DNA of 10,100 nucleotides from Methanomassiliicoccales archaeon PtaB.Bin134 (GCA_002067045.1 MVPZ01000197.1:1-10100), one strand, 5' to 3'. Positions 1 to 7,037 are shown, counted from the first letter of the stretch. Program-made: numbers and translations. The notes: a model not told the origin generated them from the letters alone.

Positions 1-1
1 G

Positions 2-1318
2 CTGATGCTGCTGATGCGCTACCGCTCCCCGGAGAACACCCGGCCCACGGAGGCCATGTTCGTGGTGGCCACCGGATGGCTGGCGCTCACGGTCCTGGGG
101 GCCATTCCCTTCGTCATGCACGGGATGGGGGTGATCGATGCCATATTCGAGACCATGAGCGGGTTCACCACCACCGGGTCCAGCATCATGATGGACATCG
201 AATCCTGGCCCAAGAGCATCCTCTTCTGGCGCAGCTTCACGCAGTGGCTGGGCGGGGCGGGGGTGATCATGATATTCGTGACCATCCTGCCCATGCTGGG
301 CGTGGGCGGCCGCAACCTCTTCAAGAACGAGTTCCCCGGGCTGGACGTGCAGAACTTCTCCGCCCGCATCCAGGAGGAGGCCCGCAAGTTCCACTACATA
401 TACGGTTCGCTCTCCCTGCTGCAGCTGGTGCTGCTGCTCATCACCGGCATCGGGGTCTTCGACTCCTTCTGCGTGATGTTCTCCACCATGTCCACCGGCG
501 GCCTGTCTCCGCACTCTGAGAGCATAGCATTCTACGGTTCCGCAAGCGTGGAATGGATAGTCATCATCTTCATGTTCCTGGCCGGCACCAACTTCTACCT
601 TCACTTCCAGGCGATCGTCACCAGGGATCCCAAGCGCTACCTCCGCAACACCGAGTTCCGCATCTATCTGCTGCTGGTCCTGGCGGCCACCGCGATCATC
701 ACCGTGGTGCTGTGGGAAACGGCCTTCTACGACCTCTTCGACGGCGTTCGGACCTCCATGTTCCAGGTGGTCAGTCTGATGACCTCCACAGGTTTCGCCA
801 CCACGAATTACCTGGGCTGGGACCAGGCGGTGGTGTTCATTCTGGTGGCCCTGCTCATCATCGGCGGCAGCACCGGTTCCACCGCTGGAGGTCTGAAAGT
901 GGCCCGTTTCTTCCTGGCCCGGGAGTTCATCGCCTCCGCGCTGCACAAGACCGTGCACCCCCGTTCCATATTCACCGTGAAGATAGATGGCCGGCCGCTG
1001 AGCCAGGAGGCTCTTTCATCTGTCGTGGCCATGGTAATGTGCTACTTCGCCACCGCCCTGGTGTCGGTGGTTATGCTCATTCTGCTGGGCATCGATCCCA
1101 CCACCTCGCTGAGCGCGGCCTTCGCCACCCTCTCCAACACCGGACCGGGGCTGGGAGAACTGGGTCCATACGGCTCCTTCGGCGGGCTTCCGGACGCGGC
1201 GAAGCTGGTGCTCACCTTCACCATGTGGGCCGGGCGTCTGGAGTTCATATCCGTCCTGGTGCTGTTCACCCCGGTGTTCTGGCACGAGCTGATGAGGTAC
1301 CGCGAGAAGTACGTCTGA
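2..1318 (+). CDS. trkH: TrkH-type potassium uptake channel subunit, 5' end outside window
   Basis: This is the membrane-embedded K+-translocating subunit of a Trk/Ktr-type uptake system; such subunits normally work with a cytoplasmic NAD-binding TrkA-type regulator, which is not in the window. All four selectivity-filter loops of the family are visible, numbered from the Met at base 5: SGFTTTG (52-58), STGGLS (163-168), STGFAT (261-266) and SNTGPGLG (377-384). The family signature GGSTGSTAGGLK (287-298) and the C-terminal WAGRLE motif (408-413) are also present. The frame is open to the window edge. With 437 visible residues against roughly 480 for the family, and with the first helix or two of domain 1 missing, the true start probably lies upstream. 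It ends three bases before the convergent phosphate-transporter gene. Family assignment is firm; the gene symbol is by homology. Confidence 0.93.
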   Translation: MMLLMRYRSPENTRPTEAMFVVATGWLALTVLGAIPFVMHGMGVIDAIFETMSGFTTTGSSIMMDIESWPKSILFWRSFTQWLGGAGVIMIFVTILPMLGVGGRNLFKNEFPGLDVQNFSARIQEEARKFHYIYGSLSLLQLVLLLITGIGVFDSFCVMFSTMSTGGLSPHSESIAFYGSASVEWIVIIFMFLAGTNFYLHFQAIVTRDPKRYLRNTEFRIYLLLVLAATAIITVVLWETAFYDLFDGVRTSMFQVVSLMTSTGFATTNYLGWDQAVVFILVALLIIGGSTGSTAGGLKVARFFLAREFIASALHKTVHPRSIFTVKIDGRPLSQEALSSVVAMVMCYFATALVSVVMLILLGIDPTTSLSAAFATLSNTGPGLGELGPYGSFGGLPDAAKLVLTFTMWAGRLEFISVLVLFTPVFWHELMRYREKYV

Positions 1319-1321
1319 GGT

Positions 1322-2956
1322 TCAGGAGCATCCGGTGATGCCCTGCCTGGCCGCGATATACGAGTACTCCGAGGCCATAGCCACCAGCTCCCGGACCTTG
1401 TCGTTGGCCGATTCCATTGTCGTGAGCAGCTCCAGCATGGTGGAGTCGGAGGGCAGGCCGGCATCCTTCATGCGCTCCAGGTGCACCCTGTACACCGCGT
1501 TGATCCGCGCGTTCATGGTCACCGTGCCCATCTTCACCTGGGCCTTGGTCTCGTCGTTGACGTCCAGGAGGCAGCCCCCCAGCTGCCGCAGGTTGTCCCT
1601 GAGCATCTCGTAAACCGAGGCCAGCTGCTCCACCTGGTCCTTGGGCAGGGTGCGGCCCTTCTCCCGGACCCCCGCGGCCAGGTCGCCGATGTCCTCGGCG
1701 TGGTCCCCCAGCCTCTCCAGGAGATTGGACATGCGCACCAGCAGTATGGTCCTCTGCCCCTCGTCCTCGGTGAGCGAACGGCGGGATAGCCAGAGGATGG
1801 CGTCCTCGATCTGATCGTCAAGATAATCGTTCAATGACTCGAGCTTGACCACCTTCTGCTCCGCCCGGCGGCCGCCGTCAGAGAGCGACAGGAAGGAGGT
1901 CTCCAGCAGTTCGTTGGTGACCTCCAGGCTGTGGCTGAGCTCCTTCTCGATCATCCGGAAGGCCTTGTCGGTATCGGGGGGCAGCTCCTTGGTCAGGTAT
2001 CTTGCCCGGAAAAGGATCTCCTTCTCCTCCCCGGGGACGGCCCTCTCCACCACCTTCTGGAACTGGCGTATCACGACCAGGAAGATGATGGCGGTGATCA
2101 CGTTGAAGATGAGATGGGCGTTGGCCACCTGCTGCCCGACGTTGCCGCCCAGGTCCAGGGCGATATCGGCCAGTGCTCCGGCCAGGGGGATGAATATGAG
2201 CACTCCGCCGACATTGAACAGCAGATGGGCCACCGCCGCGCGGCGGGCCCAGAGGTCCATCTTGGCCGAGGCGAACAAGGTGGTGGTGGTGCTTCCGATG
2301 TTCGCTCCCAGCAGCACCGGTATGGCCTGCTCCAAGGTCAGGAGGCCGCTGGAGGCCAGCACCACCATCAGCCCGGAGGTGACCGAGCTGGACTGCACCG
2401 CGGTGGTGAACAGCACTCCCACCAGCAGGGCGATGAAGAAGTTGTCCAGATTGGCCAGCAGGGAGAGTAGCTGAGGATCATCGCGGATGGGGTCGAGCGA
2501 GCCGGATATCAGCTGCAGGCCGAAGAACACCAGTCCGAAGTAGAATATCGGCTTCCCCACGAACTTGTATCTCCCACCGATCAGGCCCCAGACGAACCCG
2601 GCCAGGATGAACACCGGACCGAAGGCGGTCAGCTTGAAGGCCACCAGCTGGGCGGTTATGGTGGTACCTATGTTCGCGCCGATTATCACGCCCAGGCTCT
2701 GGGAGAAGGCGATGGTGCCCGCGTTGACCAGGCTTACGGCGATGACCGTGGTCGCCGCGCTGGACTGCACGGTGGCCGTGAGCAGGGCCCCGAACAGAGC
2801 ACCCCTCCAGCGATCCTTGGTCAGCTTGCCCAGGGTCTCCCGGAACCGCTCCCCCACCGAGGAGATTATCTCCTTGCTGAAGTTCTCGATGCCGTACAGG
2901 AAGAGTATCAGGCCCGGAACGATGGCGAAGAGGAGCTCCCAGGAAATGGCGGCCAT
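1322..2956 (-). CDS. Na+/phosphate cotransporter-like protein with C-terminal PhoU domain
   Basis: This belongs to the Na/Pi-cotransporter (NptA/PNaS) family, integral membrane proteins proposed to move phosphate with sodium. Numbered from a GTG at 2965, two inverted-repeat halves are clear. The first has QSSA at 67-70 and GANIGTT at 96-102; the second has QSSS at 191-194 and GANIGST at 220-226. Hydrophobic helices fill residues 8 to about 305. The tail, about 335-540, is charged, helical and PhoU-like, as in many bacterial and archaeal members. At about 545 residues the length is typical. I chose the ATG at 2956 over the in-frame GTG at 2965 because neither has a convincing ribosome site and ATG is the likelier codon. 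A weak AT-rich stretch (2994-3000) lies upstream. It could instead be a phosphate-efflux or sensing protein like YjbB. Family confidence is high; substrate and direction are inferred. Confidence 0.92.
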   Translation of the reverse strand: MAAISWELLFAIVPGLILFLYGIENFSKEIISSVGERFRETLGKLTKDRWRGALFGALLTATVQSSAATTVIAVSLVNAGTIAFSQSLGVIIGANIGTTITAQLVAFKLTAFGPVFILAGFVWGLIGGRYKFVGKPIFYFGLVFFGLQLISGSLDPIRDDPQLLSLLANLDNFFIALLVGVLFTTAVQSSSVTSGLMVVLASSGLLTLEQAIPVLLGANIGSTTTTLFASAKMDLWARRAAVAHLLFNVGGVLIFIPLAGALADIALDLGGNVGQQVANAHLIFNVITAIIFLVVIRQFQKVVERAVPGEEKEILFRARYLTKELPPDTDKAFRMIEKELSHSLEVTNELLETSFLSLSDGGRRAEQKVVKLESLNDYLDDQIEDAILWLSRRSLTEDEGQRTILLVRMSNLLERLGDHAEDIGDLAAGVREKGRTLPKDQVEQLASVYEMLRDNLRQLGGCLLDVNDETKAQVKMGTVTMNARINAVYRVHLERMKDAGLPSDSTMLELLTTMESANDKVRELVAMASEYSYIAARQGITGCS

Positions 2957-3033
2957 CCCTCGCACAATGCCCCTGGGGGGTAGATTACCATTTCTATTTA
3001 CTTCCTGTGCGTCGGTGGAGGCAAGGAAAAACG

Positions 3034-3039
3034 CTTATC
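3034..3039 (+). promoter_or_regulatory. TATA-like box for the 4Fe-4S protein gene
   Basis: The hexamer CTTATC, preceded by the purine-rich AAGGAAAAACG resembling a BRE, is centred about 27 bases upstream of the ATG at 3064. This is the spacing expected when transcription begins at or next to the start codon. No Shine-Dalgarno site precedes that ATG, which fits a leaderless mRNA. The call is by pattern only. Confidence 0.45.
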
Positions 3040-3063
3040 CCACCACCTCGGTTGAACATCCGC

Positions 3064-3774
3064 ATGTCCAAGGTCAAGCGGAAGATCATCAAGATCGACG
3101 AGGAGAAATGCACCGGGTGCGGAGAATGCGTGCTGTCCTGCGCGGAAGGGGCCATCGTCATCAAGGACGGGAAGGCCAAGGTGGTCAAGGACATGTACTG
3201 CGACGGTCTGGGCGCCTGCCTGGGGCACTGTCCTGAAGGCGCCCTCTCCATCGAGGAAAGGGAGGCCGACCCCTTCGACGAGGAGGCGGCCAAGGCCTAT
3301 GTGGCGTCCACGCGCAAGGACGAGCCGCACTCCTGCCATTCCTCCCGCCCCATGATGCTGATGCCTGAAGCGGCCCCCACGACAGGCGACAACCCCTCCC
3401 AGCTGAGGAACTGGCCGATACAGCTCCATCTGGCCCCGGAGGTCACCCCCGCCTACAAGGGGGCCTCCCTGCTGATCGCCGCGGACTGCACCGGTTTCTC
3501 CCTGGGCAACGTGCAAAGGGACTTCATCGCCGGACGCGTGGCCATCATCGGCTGCCCCAAGCTCGACGACGTGCAGTTCTACATAGAGAAGCTCTCCAGG
3601 ATATTCGGCAACAACGACATCAGGGACCTCACCCTGATACGCATGGAGGTGCCCTGCTGCGGGGGGCTCAGACGCATGGTCCAGGAGGCCCTGAGGCTGA
3701 GCGGGAAGAGCATTCCCCTCCAAGAGTACATCGTGGAGAGGTACGGCGGCAAGGTGGTCAAGGTCACCGCTTAG
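3064..3774 (+). CDS. 4Fe-4S dicluster ferredoxin-like protein with Cys-rich C-terminal domain
   Basis: A 236-residue cytoplasmic iron-sulfur protein, probably an electron carrier or redox partner. The N-terminal ferredoxin domain has one complete cluster motif (C16, C19, C22, C26). The second motif, C46-x5-C52-x3-C56-P, has Leu49 where the second Cys of a standard motif would be. The rest (about 110-236) is the extension I recall in anaerobe proteins of this kind: a WPIQLHL segment (117-123), AADC (139-142), GCPKLDD (163-169) and PCCGG (197-201). An isolated Cys91 lies in the linker. The frame is open from 3007, but I chose the ATG at 3064 because the lysine-rich lead into the first cluster starts there and a TATA-like box lies about 27 bases ahead. 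Its last 11 bases overlap the end of the convergent NimA-like gene. The specific partner and function are unknown. Confidence 0.88.
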   Translation: MSKVKRKIIKIDEEKCTGCGECVLSCAEGAIVIKDGKAKVVKDMYCDGLGACLGHCPEGALSIEEREADPFDEEAAKAYVASTRKDEPHSCHSSRPMMLMPEAAPTTGDNPSQLRNWPIQLHLAPEVTPAYKGASLLIAADCTGFSLGNVQRDFIAGRVAIIGCPKLDDVQFYIEKLSRIFGNNDIRDLTLIRMEVPCCGGLRRMVQEALRLSGKSIPLQEYIVERYGGKVVKVTA

Positions 3775-4222
3775 ACCGCTTGCCGGTCATCATTTCCACG
3801 TCCACGCGTATGATCGCGGTGAGCGAGAGGGAACGGGGATCGAAATCCCCGGAACCCGGGGAGTAATGTTCCATCAGTATACGAAGCCCCTCCTCGACAC
3901 CATATGGATCGGTGACGATCTCCGCCTTGCCCCATCCTATTACGCTCTCGAACCTGGTGGTCCACTGGCAGGCCCTCTCCCCCTCTACCAAAGCCGCCTC
4001 TCCCTCCAGCTCAAAGCACACCCGGGGGTTGGCCCTCAGAACATCAAGTTTCCTTCCTTCCCTGGCGCAATGAAAGTACAATCTCCGGTCACGGTAACCG
4101 AAGTTCATAGGGACTATGTACGGCTCCCCATCATCAATCATGGCCAAACGGCAGACCTCCGCCCTCATGATGACCCGTTCCATCTCCTCGGGGTCCTTGA
4201 TCTCCCTCTCCGCCTTCCTCAT
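3764..4222 (-). CDS. NimA-like pyridoxamine 5'-phosphate oxidase family flavoprotein
   Basis: This 152-residue protein matches the FMN-binding split-barrel group that includes NimA, named for 5-nitroimidazole resistance. Recognisable motifs are VCRLA (23-27), GEPYIVPMNFGY (32-43), LYFHCAREGRKLD (48-60), NPRVCFELEG (65-74) and SVIGWGKAEI (93-102). The C-terminus (IRVDVEMMTGK, 138-148) is also family-like. The protein probably binds a flavin and reduces or binds a small molecule; resistance to nitroimidazoles is only one possible role, and many members have no assigned substrate. The start at 4222 is supported by a strong GGAGG at 4233-4237, ten bases upstream. A possible TATA-like ATTAAT near 4318-4323 would give a leader of about 70 bases. 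The gene is divergent from the dehydrogenase, so the control region between them may serve both. Confidence 0.87.
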   Translation of the reverse strand: MRKAEREIKDPEEMERVIMRAEVCRLAMIDDGEPYIVPMNFGYRDRRLYFHCAREGRKLDVLRANPRVCFELEGEAALVEGERACQWTTRFESVIGWGKAEIVTDPYGVEEGLRILMEHYSPGSGDFDPRSLSLTAIIRVDVEMMTGKRSKR

Positions 4223-4230
4223 GTCACTCG

Positions 4231-4237
4231 CTCCTCC
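4231..4237 (-). promoter_or_regulatory. Shine-Dalgarno site of the NimA-like gene
   Basis: On the minus strand GGAGGAG precedes the ATG at 4222 by 8-10 bases, a near-perfect match to the 16S rRNA anti-Shine-Dalgarno sequence. It is the best ribosome-binding site in the window and fixes this start. It contrasts with neighbouring first genes whose starts look leaderless. Confidence 0.75.
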
Positions 4238-4366
4238 TTTTTCGAACCTGGGGGACGCCCCGTGCTCATGTCAATGGTCTCCCCATGAACACAAGGGCCA
4301 GCACCATCTTTCGAGCCATTAATCCTTTTCTGCCCTGCAAGGATGATCGAGACCTGCGTGAACGTC

Positions 4367-4383
4367 ATCGGATGCGATCCGAT
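4367..4383. promoter_or_regulatory. Inverted repeat 1 in the divergent control region
   Basis: A perfect 7-3-7 palindrome, ATCGGAT-GCG-ATCCGAT, centred at 4375. It lies 33 bases upstream of the dehydrogenase TATA box and in the region between two divergent genes. The half-site resembles that of inverted repeat 2 (shared T-x-GGAT), so the two may be sites for one dimeric regulator. No regulator gene is in the window. A chance origin is possible for a short palindrome taken alone. Confidence 0.5.
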
Positions 4384-4415
4384 CCCATCATTCGGTCCAC
4401 CCATCCGCACATCGA

Positions 4416-4422
4416 TTATATA
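4416..4422 (+). promoter_or_regulatory. TATA box of the dehydrogenase operon
   Basis: TTATATA stands out in high-GC surroundings and is the clearest archaeal box A in the window. It is centred 40 bases ahead of the ATG at 4459, so transcription would start near 4444-4446 and leave a leader of about 14 bases. That leader contains AGGTG (4449-4453), a plausible short ribosome site. Inverted repeat 2 begins at the very next base. Confidence 0.68.
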
Positions 4423-4441
4423 GTTGGATGATATATCCAAC
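4423..4441. promoter_or_regulatory. Inverted repeat 2, probable repressor operator
   Basis: A perfect 7-5-7 palindrome, GTTGGAT-GATAT-ATCCAAC, abuts the downstream edge of the TATA box and ends just before the predicted transcription start. A dimeric winged-helix or similar protein bound here would block TBP/TFB or RNA polymerase, the usual arrangement for archaeal repression. Its centre (4432) is 57 bases from that of inverted repeat 1. Because it would lie upstream of the transcript, a DNA-binding role is more likely than an RNA hairpin. Confidence 0.6.
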
Positions 4442-4458
4442 AATCTCCAGGTGCGATC

Positions 4459-5469
4459 ATGAAAGCGGCCGTGATGATGTCCCCAGGCGTTCTCCAGGTC
4501 ACCCAGGTCCAGGAGCCGACATGTCCTCGAGGTGGGGCATTGCTCAAGGTCCTGGCCTGCGCGGTCTGTGGAACGGACATCAAGATGCTGGAGAAGGGAC
4601 ATCGCGACCTCACCTATCCGCGCATCCCCGGCCACGAGGTGGTGGCCGAGGTCGTGGAGGCCGACACCCCTCATTTGACGGTCGGCGATCGTGTGCAGGT
4701 ATGGCCCGGCAGCTCCTGCGGACGCTGCAGGCATTGCCTTTCGGGCAACGACCACCTTTGCCCAGAGGTGCGCATAATGGGTTTCAACATGGACGGGGGG
4801 ATGGCCGAGCTCATAGCTGTGGAGGACCTATCCCGCCTCAACCTCATCGGCCATGCGGATGCTTCCCTCATGACCCTGGCCGAACCGCTGGCCTGCTGCA
4901 TCAACGCCCAGGAGAAGTTGGGCGTGGGCAAGGGGGACCACGTGCTCATACTGGGAGGGGGTCCGCTGGGATGCCTCAACGCGTTCCTGTCAAAACACAT
5001 GGGTGCGGCGACGGTGACGGTGAGCGAACCACTTCCCGATCGCCTGCGTCCAGTCCCCAAGGGGCTCATCGACCGGATAGCATCTCCGGACACGGGTTCG
5101 CTAACGAAGGCGACCGAGGAGGTGAGCGGCGGTCAGGGCATGGATGTGATCATCCCCTGCACCCCGCAGGTGCGGCTGGACGAGGGCATATTCCGTCATC
5201 TCTCTCATAGGGGCCGGCTCTGCGTGTTCTCCGGTCCTGGTCGGGTGGATTCTGTGGTCCCGGTGGACCTCCGGGAAATCCATTACCGCGAGCTGACCGT
5301 GGTGGGCAGCTACGGGAATGCCAGCAGGCACTGCCGCGAAGCGGTGGGCCTACTAAAGAAGGCTGATATCTCTTGGATCATAACAGGAAGGTTCGGATCG
5401 AACGATATTGAAAGGGCTTTCGACCACGCCTCCGCCCGGAAGGGGCAGAAAGCGGTCGTGAGATTCTGA
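4459..5469 (+). CDS. Zinc-dependent alcohol/polyol dehydrogenase (MDR family)
   Basis: A 336-residue medium-chain dehydrogenase/reductase of the sorbitol/threonine dehydrogenase type, predicted to oxidise an alcohol or polyol with a nicotinamide cofactor in the cytoplasm. Catalytic zinc ligands are visible as C37 (in AVCGTD), H59-E60 (PGHE) and E142 (AEPLAC). The structural zinc lobe has C87, C90, C93 and C101 with normal spacing. The Rossmann glycine motif is GGGPLG (166-171), and Glu190 at the end of the second strand favours NAD(H) over NADP(H). Length is normal and nothing catalytic is missing. The gene is the first of a two-gene operon: its TGA overlaps the ribosome site of the TrpD-like gene nine bases on. 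A TATA box and operator-like palindrome precede it, so expression is probably switched by a ligand or stress. The substrate cannot be read from the sequence. Confidence 0.92.
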   Translation: MKAAVMMSPGVLQVTQVQEPTCPRGGALLKVLACAVCGTDIKMLEKGHRDLTYPRIPGHEVVAEVVEADTPHLTVGDRVQVWPGSSCGRCRHCLSGNDHLCPEVRIMGFNMDGGMAELIAVEDLSRLNLIGHADASLMTLAEPLACCINAQEKLGVGKGDHVLILGGGPLGCLNAFLSKHMGAATVTVSEPLPDRLRPVPKGLIDRIASPDTGSLTKATEEVSGGQGMDVIIPCTPQVRLDEGIFRHLSHRGRLCVFSGPGRVDSVVPVDLREIHYRELTVVGSYGNASRHCREAVGLLKKADISWIITGRFGSNDIERAFDHASARKGQKAVVRF

Positions 5470-5471
5470 GG
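5467..5471 (+). promoter_or_regulatory. Ribosome site overlapping the dehydrogenase stop codon
   Basis: TGAGG combines the dehydrogenase stop (TGA) with a GAGG Shine-Dalgarno core seven bases before the ATG at 5479. It supports that start and suggests coupled translation of the two operon genes. Confidence 0.6.
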
Positions 5472-5478
5472 CATTATC

Positions 5479-6597
5479 ATGGACATGGAGCTTAGGGAGT
5501 TCGGGGCCAAGGTCGACGCGTTGATCAAGGGAGAGCACATCGGCAGGGAGCTGACCCGGGAGATGTTCAGGGAGGTCCTGCTGAACCGGCAGCCCGACCT
5601 GCAGCAGGGGGCCTTCCTTGCGGCCATCACCTCCATATCCCCGTCGCCGGAGGAGATCGCCGGGGCCTGGGAGGCCATATATGAGATAGACACGGTCAAG
5701 GTCCGCCCGGAGGTGGACGGACCGCTGGTGGAGAACTGCGGGACCGGGATGGACCGCATCAAGACCTTCAACGTCAGCACCCTGGCCTCGGTGGTGGCCG
5801 CGGCCGGAGGGGCCATCATGGCCAAGCACGGGGCTCGGGCCATAACCTCCAAGTGCGGAATCGTGGACATAGCCGAGACCCTGGGCGTGGATGTGGAGTG
5901 CGATGCGGCCGTGGTCAAGCGCAGCATCGAGGTGGCCGGCATCGGGCTCTTCAACGGCATGAGCGCCAAGGTTCACCCCCAGGCCCTGTACCGCATCCTT
6001 TCCCAGGTCCGCTTCGGCACCATTCTGAACGTGGCCGGTTCCCTGGCCAATCCGGCCTCACCGGAGATCGGGGTCCGGGGCGTCTACTCCGCGGATATGG
6101 TAGGGCCGCTGGCCCTGACCATGCGCGAGATGGGGTACCGGAAGGGGATCGTTGCCCACGGGCTGGATCCCTCGGGCACCAGGGGCATGGACGAGCTGTC
6201 CACCCTGGGCAGGAGCATCATCGCCGAGTTCCACGAGGACGGGGAGATCAGCAGCTACGAGATTTCCCCGAAGGACATGGGGCTGCCCGTGGGGGCCGAA
6301 CGGGACATCCTGAGCAGCCTGGACCGGGAATGGGAGGCCGCCCGCTTCGTCAAGGTCCTCATGGGCGAGGAGAAGGGGGCCCGCCGGGACATGGTGGCCC
6401 TGAACGCCGCGCCGATACTGTACCTGAACGGGAGCGCCTCCTCCCTGGGCGAAGGGGTGGCCGTGGCCTTGGACATCCTGGATGGCGGAAGGGGAATGCA
6501 AAAGTTGAAGGAATGGGTGCGGTGCCAGAACTCCGGAGACACCGGGGCCAAGATGGAGCGCCTGGAGAGGATGGCCGAGGCGCCCTGCCCGGTCTGA
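5479..6597 (+). CDS. TrpD-family phosphoribosyltransferase, substrate probably not anthranilate
   Basis: A 372-residue member of the anthranilate phosphoribosyltransferase (TrpD) family, whose enzymes join the ribose-5-phosphate of PRPP to an aromatic amine or base. PRPP and metal motifs are kept: GTGMDRIKTFNVST (88-101, with D92), K116 of KHG, and D238-E239 in GMDELS, followed by the family-typical ISPKDMGLP (262-270). The C-terminal LNG-x-ASSLGEGV segment is also TrpD-like. Differences are notable. The KHGN Asn that contacts substrate in TrpD is Ala119, GSAD is GIVD (127-130), and the APVRRELG segment that carries an anthranilate-binding Arg is shortened and rewritten (about 166-180). The protein is some 30 residues longer than usual TrpD. 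It is not in a tryptophan operon but is cotranscribed with a dehydrogenase. It could still be a divergent TrpD; a different acceptor seems likelier. Its stop lies one base from the convergent gene. Confidence 0.85.
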   Translation: MDMELREFGAKVDALIKGEHIGRELTREMFREVLLNRQPDLQQGAFLAAITSISPSPEEIAGAWEAIYEIDTVKVRPEVDGPLVENCGTGMDRIKTFNVSTLASVVAAAGGAIMAKHGARAITSKCGIVDIAETLGVDVECDAAVVKRSIEVAGIGLFNGMSAKVHPQALYRILSQVRFGTILNVAGSLANPASPEIGVRGVYSADMVGPLALTMREMGYRKGIVAHGLDPSGTRGMDELSTLGRSIIAEFHEDGEISSYEISPKDMGLPVGAERDILSSLDREWEAARFVKVLMGEEKGARRDMVALNAAPILYLNGSASSLGEGVAVALDILDGGRGMQKLKEWVRCQNSGDTGAKMERLERMAEAPCPV

Positions 6598-6598
6598 A

Positions 6599-6985
6599 CT
6601 ACTTCTTCTCCATCGATTCAAGCTGTTTGTACCAGTTGGCCATACGCTCACTGTGCTCGTCCACCGACTCCTCAGCGGTTATTATCAGGGCAGCCCTCTG
6701 CTCCTCGCCGTCCAGGTCCACCATGGGGTATTCCACGCTCTTTAGGATCCTCTGAACGAAGCCCTTCAGGAACTCCACGTCCTCCACGGTGCAGCTGCTG
6801 GGGAGGGTCATCTTGAAAACATGCATCTTCTGGTGGATGTCAAGATAATGGGTCACCTCGGCGGAGTCCAGCAGCGCCAGGAACCGGTCACGGTCCTTCC
6901 TGCGCTTGGAGAGATCCCTCATCCTCGCGGTCCACAGGGTCCCGAACTGTACCATCACGCCCTCTTCGCCAAAGACCTTCCACAT
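6599..6985 (-). CDS. Unrecognised small hydrophilic protein
   Basis: I do not recognise this protein. From the ATG at 6985 it has 128 residues, is rich in Lys, Arg, Glu and Met, has no signal peptide or membrane helix, and ends in a charged helical stretch (ANWYKQLESMEKK). The middle contains several His and Met residues (HYLDIHQKMHVFKM, about 45-58), not an obvious metal motif. A basic patch (LSKRRKDRDR) lies near residues 25-34. The frame is open to a TTG at 7075, and an ATG at 7024 is an alternative start. I prefer 6985 because the minus-strand TATA-like TTTAAT (7010-7015) sits about 27 bases ahead, the leaderless spacing seen elsewhere here; longer forms would put that box inside the gene. 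Its base use is like the neighbours', which supports a real gene. It is divergent from bioY. Confidence 0.65.
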   Translation of the reverse strand: MWKVFGEEGVMVQFGTLWTARMRDLSKRRKDRDRFLALLDSAEVTHYLDIHQKMHVFKMTLPSSCTVEDVEFLKGFVQRILKSVEYPMVDLDGEEQRAALIITAEESVDEHSERMANWYKQLESMEKK

Positions 6986-7009
6986 GCGGCCAAAAACCGC
7001 CTGATGGGA

Positions 7010-7015
7010 ATTAAA
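7010..7015 (-). promoter_or_regulatory. TATA-like box for the unrecognised small gene
   Basis: TTTAAT on the minus strand is centred about 27 bases ahead of the ATG at 6985, with no Shine-Dalgarno site between, consistent with a leaderless transcript. It lies back to back with the bioY box, about 28 bases away. If the gene starts at 7024 instead, this would be coding sequence. Confidence 0.4.
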
Positions 7016-7037
7016 GGTTGTCATCGCCCGGGAAATG

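Noticed and set aside
3015..3049. GGTGG ... CCACC pairing near the 4Fe-4S promoter as an operator or riboswitch
   Set aside because: Five-base arms are about 24 bases apart in a GC-rich stretch, with no extension or related second copy.
3007..3063. N-terminal extension of the 4Fe-4S protein from an upstream start
   Set aside because: The extra residues look unlike the family, and the TATA-like box at 3034-3039 lies inside them.
2565..3236. Plus-strand open frame of 223 codons spanning the phosphate-transporter start and the 4Fe-4S gene
   Set aside because: It is antisense to the transporter and out of frame with the ferredoxin motifs; its sequence is low-complexity without any family signal.
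4251..4261. GGGG-ACG-CCCC small palindrome as a hairpin or terminator
   Set aside because: It has a four-base stem, no following T-run and lies just upstream of the NimA-like start on the other strand; it is easily due to base composition.
4219..4755. Minus-strand open frame of 178 codons crossing the control region and the start of the dehydrogenase gene
   Set aside because: It is antisense to a clear MDR gene, has no recognisable motif and crosses the promoter and palindromes. High-GC coding sequence readily gives such shadow frames.
5353..6651. Long minus-strand frames opposite the TrpD-like gene
   Set aside because: They mirror the codon pattern of a well-supported plus-strand gene and contain His/Pro/Gly-rich sequence typical of antisense shadows.
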